This document shows, piece after piece, positions 1-5,625 of a DNA stretch of 5,796 nucleotides (position 1 is its first letter; the number at the start of each line of letters is the position of its first letter). The stretch is from assembly GCA_031257235.1 (NCBI GenBank), contig JAIRPA010000124.1:1-5796 (forward strand). The letters run 5' to 3'. The stretch is from Burkholderiales bacterium (GTDB taxonomy: Bacteria; Pseudomonadota; Gammaproteobacteria; Burkholderiales; Casimicrobiaceae). The notes under the pieces are model-generated. The model was not told the origin of the DNA. It did not search any database and was given only the letters and a program-made list of their open reading frames with translations. Both the position numbers and the translations under genes were made by a program.

Positions 1-2
1 AC

Positions 3-653
3 GAAGAAGCCGCCGGCTTAATCAATCACGAAGAAATCAAAGCCCGCGCGATTGAATCGGTGGAGCAAAACGGCATTGTCTTCATCGACGAAATCGACAA
101 AATCGCGTCGCGGCAAAACACCGGCGGCGCGGATGTCTCGCGTCAAGGGGTGCAACGCGATTTGTTGCCCTTGGTGGAAGGCACGACAGTCTCCACCAAG
201 TACGGCATGGTGCGCACCGATCATATTTTGTTCATCGCTTCCGGCGCGTTTCATGTGTCTCGTCCTTCGGATTTAATTCCCGAACTGCAGGGGCGGTTTC
301 CGATTCGCGTGGAGCTGGCTTCGCTTTCCGTCTCCGATTTTGAAAGTATTTTGACGGCCACCGACGCTTGTCTGACGCGCCAATACGAATCGTTGATGGC
401 GACCGAAAACGTCACCTTGAACTTTGCGCCGGACGGGGTTAAAAAACTCGCGGAAATTGCGTTTCAAGTCAATGAGCGTCAAGAGAACATCGGCGCGCGA
501 AGACTCTATACCGTCATGGAGCGGCTCTTGGAAGACATTTCGTTTCATTCGTCAAAGCACTCCGGGCAAACGATCGAAATCACCGGCGCGTTTGTTGAAA
601 AAACCCTCTCCGGCATCGTCAAAGATCAAAAATTGTCGGATTATATTTTGTAG
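3..653 (+). CDS. hslU: HslU, ATPase subunit of the HslUV protease (C-terminal half, 5' end outside window)
   Basis: HslU is the cytoplasmic AAA+ unfoldase that feeds substrates into the HslV peptidase. The window holds the last 216 residues, about half of the usual ~440, so Walker A and the pore loop lie upstream. Visible in order: Walker B IVFIDEID (visible residues 25-32), the conserved stretch [16 protein letters not shown] (45-60), ILFIASGAF (75-83), the arginine-finger region [11 protein letters not shown] (95-105, Arg98), the sensor-2 motif ENIGARRL (161-168) and the C-terminal tail DYIL, the segment that inserts into HslV in this family. The frame is open from base 3. It ends with two consecutive in-frame stops, TAG at 651 and TAA at 654. 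hslV normally lies just upstream of hslU, so it is expected before the window. murJ follows after 33 bases and may be co-transcribed. Identification is firm. Confidence 0.97.
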   Translation, partial: EEAAGLINHEEIKARAIESVEQNGIVFIDEIDKIASRQNTGGADVSRQGVQRDLLPLVEGTTVSTKYGMVRTDHILFIASGAFHVSRPSDLIPELQGRFPIRVELASLSVSDFESILTATDACLTRQYESLMATENVTLNFAPDGVKKLAEIAFQVNERQENIGARRLYTVMERLLEDISFHSSKHSGQTIEITGAFVEKTLSGIVKDQKLSDYIL

Positions 654-686
654 TAATTTGATCCATTATCCGTAAAAGCCAATACC

Positions 687-2225
687 ATGAATTTATTAAA
701 AGCGATGGGAACGGTCAGTGTGATGACGTTTTTGTCGCGGATCACCGGTCTGATTCGTGAAGTTTTAAAAGCCGCTATTTTTGGTGCGGGCGCGCAGGTG
801 GATGCTTTTGAAGCCGCGTTTCGTTTGCCGAATTTGTTGCGTCGTCTTTTTGCGGAGGGCGCGTTTTCGCAAGCGTTCGTGCCGGTCTTAACCGAATACA
901 ACCGTCAGCGAGGCGTTGACGCCACCAAGGAATTGGTCAGTAAAACCACGGCGCTTTTGGGGTTGGCTTTGTTGGTCGTCACGGTGATCGGCGTCATCGC
1001 CGCCCCGATTTTGGTTTACGTCTTGGCCGGCAGCTTTGCCAAAACGCCCGGCAAAGTTGAATTGACCACGCTTTTAATTCGCATCGTTTTTCCTTATATC
1101 TTTTTCATTTCATTGGTTTCGCTGTCCGGCTCTATTCTGAATGTTTATCGTAAATTCGCAGTGCCGGCAGTCACGCCCGTTTTGCTCAATTTTTCATTCA
1201 TCGGCGCCGCGCTTTTTTTAACGCCTTACTGTGATCCGCCCGTGTTGGCATTGGCCATGGGTGTGGCGGTGGGCGGGTTGATTCAATTGTTGTGGCAGCT
1301 TTATCCGCTTTATAAATTAGGGATGCTGGTTCGCCCCCGATTGGAATGGAAACACGAAGGGGTTCGACGCATTTTAAAATTGATGTTGCCGGCGGTGTTG
1401 GGCGTCTCCGCGGCGCAGATTTCGATTTTAATCAATACCCAGCTGGCGGCGTTTTTAGGCGATGGTCGCATTTCATGGATTACCTACGCCGATCGATTGA
1501 TGGAGTTTCCAAGTGCTTTATTGGGCGTGGCGTTGGGGACGGTTTTATTGCCCTCGCTTGCAAAACATCACAGCGACGCCAATCCAAAAAAATACGCAGA
1601 ATTATTAGATTGGGGCTTGCGCTTGGCGTTACTCTTAGCCCTTCCGGCAACCTTGGGATTGATGTTGTTGACCGTCCCTGTCATCGCCACCCTCTATCAA
1701 TACGGGCATTTTTCGGTTGAGGATGTTTGGCAAACCCGTGTCGCGCTTTTGGGGTATGGTTTGGGCTTGCCCGCACTCATCATGATTAAAATTTTGGCGC
1801 CGGGTTTTTATGCGCGGCAGGACACCAAAACCCCGGTGCGATTCTCATTGATCGCCATATTCGTCACCCAAGCCATTTCGATTTCAACCATGTGGTTTAT
1901 CGGTCACGCGGGATTAACCTTGGCGATTAGTATCGGCGCGTGTTGTAATGCGTTGTTGCTGTTTCATCAATTATGGCGCAGAAAAATCTATACCCCCAAC
2001 GCCGGCTGGTTGCCGTTTATGCTTAAACTTTCTATAGCACTTCTTTTATTGGGCATCACGCTTTACTTTTTATCGGGTGATCCTGAAACTTGGTTATCCG
2101 TCTCTTGGAAAGAAAAACTGCCGCGCCTTTTACTCGTGATGACGGCAGGTGCCGCGGTTTACTTCATCACACTTCGCCTTTTGGGTTTTAGAATCCAAAA
2201 TTTCGCGCGACGGGAAGGGGAGTAA
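687..2225 (+). CDS. murJ: MurJ (MviN), lipid II flippase
   Basis: MurJ is an inner-membrane MOP-superfamily protein that moves lipid II to the periplasmic side for peptidoglycan synthesis. The product has 512 residues, close to the 511 of the E. coli protein. It opens with the family start MNLLK, which supports the ATG at 687 although no clear Shine-Dalgarno precedes it. Residues that fall at the same positions as the important E. coli ones are Arg18, Arg24, Asp39, Arg52 (in LPNLLRR) and Arg270 (in YADRLMEFPS). Other family signatures are AEGAFSQAFVP (56-66), PPVLALA (184-190) and ILAPGFYARQDTKTPV (369-384). Hydrophobic segments run through the whole length, as expected for about 14 membrane helices. 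No defect is visible. It follows hslU closely. Its TAA stop runs directly into repeat sequence (ATCAGGGTTTCG from 2225), so the downstream repeat cluster begins at the gene's very end. Confidence 0.98.
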   Translation: MNLLKAMGTVSVMTFLSRITGLIREVLKAAIFGAGAQVDAFEAAFRLPNLLRRLFAEGAFSQAFVPVLTEYNRQRGVDATKELVSKTTALLGLALLVVTVIGVIAAPILVYVLAGSFAKTPGKVELTTLLIRIVFPYIFFISLVSLSGSILNVYRKFAVPAVTPVLLNFSFIGAALFLTPYCDPPVLALAMGVAVGGLIQLLWQLYPLYKLGMLVRPRLEWKHEGVRRILKLMLPAVLGVSAAQISILINTQLAAFLGDGRISWITYADRLMEFPSALLGVALGTVLLPSLAKHHSDANPKKYAELLDWGLRLALLLALPATLGLMLLTVPVIATLYQYGHFSVEDVWQTRVALLGYGLGLPALIMIKILAPGFYARQDTKTPVRFSLIAIFVTQAISISTMWFIGHAGLTLAISIGACCNALLLFHQLWRRKIYTPNAGWLPFMLKLSIALLLLGITLYFLSGDPETWLSVSWKEKLPRLLLVMTAGAAVYFITLRLLGFRIQNFARREGE

Positions 2226-2231
2226 TCAGGG

Positions 2232-2250
2232 TTTCGCCCAAAAGTGAAAA
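2232..2250 (+). repeat. Repeat C, left copy (19 bp)
   Basis: TTTCGCCCAAAAGTGAAAA at 2232-2250 is the exact reverse complement of 5632-5650, 3.4 kb away. The match stops sharply at 19 bp on both sides. It is the outermost of four repeat families that occur on both sides of the nrdD unit in opposite orientation. Confidence 0.75.
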
Positions 2251-2255
2251 GGCGG

Positions 2256-2289
2256 AAAAACCGGATTGCGGATCAAGTCCGCAATGACG
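2256..2289 (+). repeat. Palindromic repeat A, left copy
   Basis: The element has an 8-bp perfect stem, ATTGCGGA (2265-2272) and TCCGCAAT (2278-2285), around a 5-base loop. Its two arms recur inverted on the right side: AAAAACCGGATTGCGG (2256-2271) matches 5394-5409, and CCGCAATGACG (2279-2289) matches 5359-5369. Only the interior differs: 7 bases here against 24 on the right. It looks like a dispersed non-coding palindromic element, a type common between bacterial genes. There is no T-run, so it is not a good intrinsic terminator for murJ. Confidence 0.75.
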
Positions 2290-2306
2290 CCGCCTAAAGG
2301 CGGCGT
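2287..2306 (+). repeat. GC-rich hairpin between repeats A and B
   Basis: ACGCCGCC (2287-2294) and GGCGGCGT (2299-2306) form a perfect 8-bp stem with a TAAA loop. It overlaps the end of repeat A and abuts repeat B. It could pause or weakly terminate transcription leaving murJ, but no T-tract follows. Confidence 0.6.
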
Positions 2307-2354
2307 GGATTCTGCGACTTCGCCTGCTGTCGCAGGCTTGCGCTTAAATGACGG
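2307..2354 (+). repeat. Palindromic repeat B, left copy
   Basis: Arms GGATTCTGCGACT (2307-2319) and GCGCTTAAATGACGG (2340-2354) recur inverted and exactly at 5489-5501 and 5463-5477. The interior differs. Here it contains a hairpin, GCCTGC (2322-2327) and GCAGGC (2332-2337), which resembles the inner hairpin of the right copy of repeat A. Repeats A and B share the outline GGATT..GCG....AATGACG and are probably one superfamily. Confidence 0.7.
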
Positions 2355-2357
2355 CAC

Positions 2358-2455
2358 TCTGATTCCTGACCTCTGATCCCTGAATTACTTTTTGCCGAAC
2401 ATCTGATTCCTAACCACTAACCACTGATCCCTGACTTCTGATCCCTGAATCCCTG
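2358..2455 (+). repeat. Degenerate heptanucleotide array (TCCCTGA type), left
   Basis: Two stretches, 2358-2384 and 2402-2455, consist of degenerate units such as TGATCCC, TGATTCC and TAACCAC spaced by about 7 bases. They are separated by an unrelated segment containing ACTTTTTGCCG. The unit is the reverse complement of the cleaner TCAGGGA array at 5250-5303. The array reads open on the minus strand but has no coding signature of its own. Confidence 0.75.
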
Positions 2456-2650
2456 TTGCGGTGGCACAACAAACTATGTTTTTGGCATTCGTTATTTGCG
2501 TAAAAAATCGCAAAAAAGAAGGCGGCGTGTCGAGCCGATCGCCCAATAATTGATCGTTTTTCCGCGTTGGATCGCCAATCGCGCCGACTAAAATCCGCAT
2601 GGTTCGCCGTTGCCGTGAAAGCAAGGACTTATTAACGTTTGCTGTTACCG
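2456..2650. other. Intergenic stretch with no supported gene
   Basis: This part of the murJ-nrdD gap has no recognisable gene or RNA. TTTGCG (2495-2500) and CGCAAA (2509-2514) form a small inverted repeat around an A-rich loop, too weak to call a terminator. A minus-strand frame from ATG at 2600 down to 2385 (71 codons) runs through it into the heptamer array. It has no ribosome binding site and no recognisable protein, so it is not called as a gene. Confidence 0.5.
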
Positions 2651-2713
2651 AATATTGACGAATGCCACTAAGTATTGATGTAGAATGAACACCTGTCGCT
2701 AGATATAGCGTCA
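2651..2713 (+). promoter_or_regulatory. Candidate promoter and operator region of nrdD
   Basis: Three signals sit 60-120 bases before the nrdD start. TATTGACG (2653-2660) and TATTGATG (2673-2680) are direct repeats exactly 20 bp apart, on the same face of the helix. TAGAAT (2681-2686) is a 5/6 match to a -10 box. TTGACG (2655-2660) could be a -35 box, but the 20-base spacer is too long for a standard promoter. An imperfect palindrome follows at 2694-2713, with core CGCTA-GATA-TAGCG, and could bind a regulator. No full FNR (TTGATnnnnATCAA) or NrdR box was found. This is an inference from weak motifs. Confidence 0.3.
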
Positions 2714-2756
2714 ATAAGTAAATACGAAGCCCCAAGTGTTGCCCATCAATCACATT

Positions 2757-2765
2757 AAGAAAGGA
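2757..2765 (+). promoter_or_regulatory. Ribosome binding site of nrdD
   Basis: AAGAAAGGA precedes the ATG at 2771 with 5 bases between AAGGA and the start, which is near ideal. An in-frame ATG at 2765 overlaps the AAGGA itself, so it is a poor start. The site therefore decides for 2771. Confidence 0.75.
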
Positions 2766-2770
2766 TGACC

Positions 2771-4840
2771 ATGTCTGCTGTCTCGAACGTTTCGCCTGCC
2801 AATGACGGCATTAACGAAGCCACATTGTTGCCGCGTTTTGCCATCAAACGCGACGGAAACAAAGTTGCCTTTGATCTTTCCAAAATTGCGACGGCGATTG
2901 CGCTGGCAGGGCAGGCCACCGGGGAGTTTGACCAAAAAGAAGCGCAGATTTTGGCGTCGCAGGTCGGCCGGGTTTTGGCGTTTAAGTCGGTGGGCGGTGT
3001 CCCGACGATTGAAGCGATTCAAGATCGCGTCGAAGAAACCTTGATTGCCGCCGGGTACTACGTGACCGCGCGCGCGTACATTGTCTACCGCGAAAAGCAC
3101 AAACTTTTACGCGATCAACGCAGAACCTTGATTGATGTGGAAAACGCGGTGGAAGAATATCTGGATCAACGCGATTGGCGCGTCAACGCGAATGCCAATC
3201 AGGGCTATTCTTTGGGCGGGTTGATTCTGAATGTGTCGGGCAAGGTGGTGGCCAATTATTGGTTGGATCACGTCTATGAGCCGGAGATCGGGCAGGCACA
3301 CCGTGAGGGTGATGTCCACATCCACGATTTGGACATGTTGGCAGGTTATTGCGCGGGGTGGTCGTTGCGTCAATTGTTGTTTGAAGGTTTAAACGGCGTG
3401 CCGGGCAAAGTGGAAGCCGCGCCGCCCAAGCACATGAGTAGCGCGGTAGGGCAGATCGTCAATTTTTTAGGCACCCTTCAAAACGAATGGGCGGGCGCGC
3501 AGGCGTTTTCGTCGTTTGATACTTATATGGCGCCTTTCATTCGCAAAGACAACATGAGCTTTAAAGAGGTCAAGCAATGTATTCAAGAGTTGATTTACAA
3601 CTTGAATGTGCCTTCGCGTTGGGGGACACAAACCCCGTTTACGAATTTAACCTTTGATTGGGTTTGCCCGGAAGACTTGCGTCCGCAGGCGCCGGTGATC
3701 GGCGGGGTGGAGCAACCCTTTACCTATGGCGATCTGCAAAAAGAAATGGACATGATTAACCGCGCCTACATCGAAGTGATGACCGAGGGCGACGCCAAAG
3801 GGCGCGTGTTCACGTTCCCGATTCCCACGTACAACATCACGCCGGATTTTGATTGGGATCACCCGAACTGCGAGATTTTGTTTGAGATGACTGCAAAATA
3901 CGGGTTGCCGTATTTCCAAAACTTCATCAATTCCGAGTTAAAACCGAACATGATCCGCTCGATGTGTTGTCGTTTGCAGTTGGATTTAAGAGAGCTGTTA
4001 AAGCGTGGCAACGGTTTATTCGGCAGCGCGGAACAAACCGGCTCGGTGGGTGTGGTCACGATCAACTGCGCGCGTTTGGGGTATCGGTTTGCCGGCGACA
4101 AAGAAGGGCTTTATCGTCGCTTGGATCAATTGCTTGAATGGGCAAAAGACAGTCTTGAAATCAAACGTAAAGTGATCCAACGCTTAATCGATCAAGGATT
4201 ATTCCCCTACACCAAACGGTATTTGGGAACTTTGCGAAATCATTTCTCGACCATCGGCATCAACGGCGTGAACGAAATGATTCGCAATTTTACAAAAGAC
4301 AGCGACGACATCACCTCAGCGTTTGGTCAAAACTTTGCGGAAGAATTGTTGAATCATCTTCGCGCCAAGATGATCGCCTTTCAAGAGGCCACCGGTCATA
4401 TGTATAACTTGGAGGCAACGCCTGCCGAAGGCACAACGTATCGGTTTGCCAAAGAAGATAAAAAACGTTTTGACGATATTTTGCAGGCAGGCACGCAAGA
4501 AGCGCCGTACTATACGAATTCAACCCAGTTACCGGTGGGCTTTACCGATGATCCGTTTGAAGCGCTCACAAGACAAGAGCCCTTGCAAACCAAATACACG
4601 GGCGGCACGGTGTTGCATTTGTACATGACCGAGCGCATTTCGTGTTCGACCGCGTGTCGTGATTTGGTGCGACGTTCTTTGGAACGTTTCCGCTTGCCGT
4701 ACATCACGATTACTCCGACGTTTTCGATTTGCCCGGTACACGGTTATCTTGCCGGGGAACATGAGTTTTGTCCGAAGTGCGATGAAGCATTGATCGCGCA
4801 GAAAAAAACGGAAGCCACAAGCGCGGACCTTGTGGTGTAA
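2771..4840 (+). CDS. nrdD: Anaerobic (class III) ribonucleoside-triphosphate reductase, large part lacking the glycyl-radical loop
   Basis: The 689-residue product belongs to NrdD, the oxygen-sensitive glycyl-radical enzyme that makes deoxyribonucleotides in anaerobic cells. An N-terminal ATP cone (about 22-112, from LPRFAIKRDG) should sense ATP/dATP. The catalytic barrel shows GDVHIHDLD (180-188), YCAGWSLRQLL with Cys194, PPKHMSSAVGQIVNFLGTLQ, and MCCRL (398-402) with Cys399 and Cys400, the probable thiyl-radical loop. Another cysteine, Cys433, lies in GVVTINC. The C-terminus has a zinc site CPVH...CPKC (Cys654, His657, Cys667, Cys670). In fused NrdDs the radical loop RVxGY follows this zinc site. 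Here the protein ends 19 residues later with no such loop, which is instead encoded by the next ORF. Nothing suggests decay inside the gene. ATG 2771 is chosen for spacing; ATG 2765 would add two residues. Confidence 0.95.
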   Translation: MSAVSNVSPANDGINEATLLPRFAIKRDGNKVAFDLSKIATAIALAGQATGEFDQKEAQILASQVGRVLAFKSVGGVPTIEAIQDRVEETLIAAGYYVTARAYIVYREKHKLLRDQRRTLIDVENAVEEYLDQRDWRVNANANQGYSLGGLILNVSGKVVANYWLDHVYEPEIGQAHREGDVHIHDLDMLAGYCAGWSLRQLLFEGLNGVPGKVEAAPPKHMSSAVGQIVNFLGTLQNEWAGAQAFSSFDTYMAPFIRKDNMSFKEVKQCIQELIYNLNVPSRWGTQTPFTNLTFDWVCPEDLRPQAPVIGGVEQPFTYGDLQKEMDMINRAYIEVMTEGDAKGRVFTFPIPTYNITPDFDWDHPNCEILFEMTAKYGLPYFQNFINSELKPNMIRSMCCRLQLDLRELLKRGNGLFGSAEQTGSVGVVTINCARLGYRFAGDKEGLYRRLDQLLEWAKDSLEIKRKVIQRLIDQGLFPYTKRYLGTLRNHFSTIGINGVNEMIRNFTKDSDDITSAFGQNFAEELLNHLRAKMIAFQEATGHMYNLEATPAEGTTYRFAKEDKKRFDDILQAGTQEAPYYTNSTQLPVGFTDDPFEALTRQEPLQTKYTGGTVLHLYMTERISCSTACRDLVRRSLERFRLPYITITPTFSICPVHGYLAGEHEFCPKCDEALIAQKKTEATSADLVV

Positions 4841-4846
4841 AAGGCG

Positions 4847-4865
4847 GGTCGGATTAAATCCGGCC
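4847..4865 (+). other. mRNA hairpin 1 between the two nrdD cistrons
   Basis: GGTCGGAT (4847-4854) pairs with ATCCGGCC (4858-4865) through 8 pairs including one G-U, around a TAA loop. It begins 7 bases after the nrdD stop. No T-run follows, so it is unlikely to terminate transcription. It could stabilise mRNA or affect relative translation of the two cistrons. Confidence 0.5.
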
Positions 4866-4878
4866 TAATTGATGAAAC

Positions 4879-4899
4879 AGTCTCCGAGAAACGGAGTCT
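4879..4899 (+). other. mRNA hairpin 2 between the two nrdD cistrons
   Basis: AGTCTCCG (4879-4886) pairs with CGGAGTCT (4892-4899) around AGAAA, with one T-T mismatch inside the stem. A T-rich stretch (4924-4935) lies well downstream, too far to make this a terminator. Together with hairpin 1 it fills the 110-base spacer with structure. Confidence 0.5.
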
Positions 4900-4940
4900 A
4901 ATAAGACCAAGAACCCGGACAGGTTTTTGTTTTTGTAAGT

Positions 4941-4945
4941 GAGGA
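4941..4945 (+). promoter_or_regulatory. Ribosome binding site of the glycyl-radical ORF
   Basis: GAGGA lies five bases (all A) before the ATG at 4951. This strong site shows that the small ORF is translated on its own and is not a read-through remnant of nrdD. It also argues against the GTG at 4939, which lies immediately upstream of it. Confidence 0.8.
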
Positions 4946-4950
4946 AAAAA

Positions 4951-5139
4951 ATGAACGTTAATGGGAAAATCAACGAAAACACCAATGGATTAAGGGAGAG
5001 TGAAAGACAACGTTGCGAAGTCTGGACGCGCGTGATGGGTTATCACCGCCCGGTGTCGTCGTTTAACATCGGCAAAAAAGGCGAACATAAAGAACGTCGC
5101 TTCTTCTGCGAAGCCAGAGTATCGGCGGCAAGAAGTTAA
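4951..5139 (+). CDS. Separate glycyl-radical protein of anaerobic ribonucleotide reductase (62 aa)
   Basis: The product has the C-terminal NrdD signature: CEVWTRVMGYHRPVSSFNIG (residues 22-41), then KKGEHKERRFF. In NrdD the glycine of RVxGY carries the stable radical made by the activase NrdG, so Gly30 is the expected radical site. The first ~18 residues are polar and unconserved in appearance, probably a linker or docking tail. It should bind the 689-residue NrdD and place Gly30 beside the active-site cysteines, as the autonomous protein YfiD/GrcA does for pyruvate formate-lyase. It lies 110 bases after nrdD in a different reading frame and has its own strong ribosome binding site. A terminator follows 19 bases after its stop. 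No activase gene follows before that terminator. Motif identification is firm; action in trans is inferred. Small stand-alone ORFs of this type may be annotated elsewhere as nrdD, which could not be checked. Confidence 0.88.
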   Translation: MNVNGKINENTNGLRESERQRCEVWTRVMGYHRPVSSFNIGKKGEHKERRFFCEARVSAARS

Positions 5140-5158
5140 ACCGTCATTCATCATTTTT

Positions 5159-5188
5159 AGGGCGATCGCTTTGATCGCCCTTTTTTTT
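5159..5188 (+). terminator. Intrinsic terminator of the nrdD unit
   Basis: AGGGCGATC (5159-5167) pairs perfectly with GATCGCCCT (5173-5181) around GCTTT, followed by a run of eight T (5181-5188). It ends the nrdD and radical-protein transcript. Five T on the left (5154-5158) could give some activity on the other strand. Confidence 0.93.
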
Positions 5189-5249
5189 GCAAGGGGAAGG
5201 ACTTGCCCGCCCCGCTCGCGCGCCAAAGGCTACGTGTGGATGCTGCGTT

Positions 5250-5303
5250 TCAGGGATCAGGGTTTCGGGAATCAGGGATCAGGGATCAGGGATCAGGGAT
5301 CAG
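5250..5303 (+). repeat. Heptanucleotide tandem array (TCAGGGA), right
   Basis: Seven full units and a partial one: TCAGGGA, TCAGGGT, TTCGGGA, one extra A, then four perfect TCAGGGA units (5272-5299) and a final TCAG. Seven is not a multiple of three, so it cycles through all frames and gives spurious ORFs rich in Gly, Arg, Asp and Gln. It is the inverted counterpart of the degenerate array at 2358-2455, and the unit also occurs at the murJ stop. Confidence 0.9.
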
Positions 5304-5358
5304 AAACGCCGCCGCAAATGCGGTGCATCGAATTTGGCGACCATTCCTCACCTTCCTT

Positions 5359-5409
5359 CGTCATTGCGGGCAGACCGCCTGCGGCAGGCAGACCCGCAAT
5401 CCGGTTTTT
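5359..5409 (-). repeat. Palindromic repeat A, right copy (inverted)
   Basis: ATTGCGGG (5363-5370) pairs with CCCGCAAT (5393-5400), and an inner stem GCCTG (5377-5381) with CAGGC (5385-5389) forms the tip. The outer arms match the left copy at 2256-2289 in reverse complement (16 and 11 bases exactly). The interior is longer and different, so the arms are conserved while the centre varies. Confidence 0.78.
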
Positions 5410-5462
5410 TGACATTGCAAAACGCGGAATCAAACATCAAACAACAATCGTAATCTCTCACT

Positions 5463-5501
5463 CCGTCATTTAAGCGCGAGCGAAGCGCAGTCGCAGAATC
5501 C
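5463..5501 (-). repeat. Palindromic repeat B, right copy (inverted)
   Basis: CCGTCATTTAAGCGC (5463-5477) and AGTCGCAGAATCC (5489-5501) are exact reverse complements of 2340-2354 and 2307-2319. The interior between the arms is shorter than in the left copy and lacks its GCCTGC/GCAGGC hairpin. Confidence 0.72.
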
Positions 5502-5518
5502 GTGCCGCCGTTATTACA

Positions 5519-5548
5519 AAAAAGGATCAGGCTTTGCCTGTCCTTTTT
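5519..5548. terminator. Bidirectional terminator-like hairpin
   Basis: The left arm 5519-5532 (five A, GGA, bulged T, CAGGC) pairs over 13 bp with 5536-5548 (GCCTGTCC and five T) around a TTT loop. The A-run and T-run around a GC-rich stem suit intrinsic termination on either strand. No gene ends just before it on the + strand. It may end a minus-strand transcript entering from the right, or be a leftover of a lost gene. Confidence 0.65.
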
Positions 5549-5583
5549 GGGTACCCCCACCGCCCAACCCGAACTGCCCAAAA

Positions 5584-5625
5584 CTCAAACCGCCAAAAAG
5601 TAGGTTTCCACTTTTTGGCGTTGAG
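5584..5625 (+). repeat. Long hairpin next to repeat C
   Basis: CGCCAAAAAG (5591-5600) pairs perfectly with CTTTTTGGCG (5611-5620) around TAGGTTTCCA. The stem continues with CTCAA (5584-5588) and TTGAG (5621-5625) past a two-base bulge, 15 bp in all. Its loop and right arm overlap a near-copy of repeat C. Confidence 0.6.

Noticed and set aside
2358..2455. CRISPR-like array
   Set aside because: Units are about 7 bp with no unique spacers, so this is a degenerate microsatellite and not repeat-spacer architecture.
2664..2697. Possible cobalamin riboswitch (GCCACTA followed by ACACCTGTC) before nrdD
   Set aside because: Only two short fragments resemble the B12 motif. The GGGAA and CCGG core elements that should precede them are missing and the spacing to the start is wrong.
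2738..2751. Possible FNR box ending in ATCAA just before the nrdD start
   Set aside because: The left half matches only 3 of 5 bases, and the site lies between the probable transcription start and the gene, not at the usual upstream position.
2385..2753. Minus-strand open frame through the murJ-nrdD gap (up to 122 codons, or 71 from the ATG at 2600)
   Set aside because: It has no ribosome binding site or recognisable family, overlaps the putative nrdD promoter, and its C-terminal part is encoded by the heptamer repeats. The segment starting MRILVGAIGDPTR looks mildly protein-like but not enough to call.
4865..4900. Hammerhead-like ribozyme suggested by TTGATGA and GAAA in the spacer
   Set aside because: The CUGAUGA core is not intact and the required third stem and cleavage site are absent.
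4840..4951. Frameshift or stop-codon read-through joining nrdD to the glycyl-radical ORF
   Set aside because: There is a 110-base spacer with several stops, no slippery sequence at the nrdD end, and the small ORF has its own strong ribosome binding site.
5171..5473. Plus-strand open frames across the right repeat cluster
   Set aside because: They start inside or next to the terminator and are made of TCAGGGA units and palindromic repeats; the repetitive Gly/Arg/Asp/Gln content follows from the 7-bp repeat.
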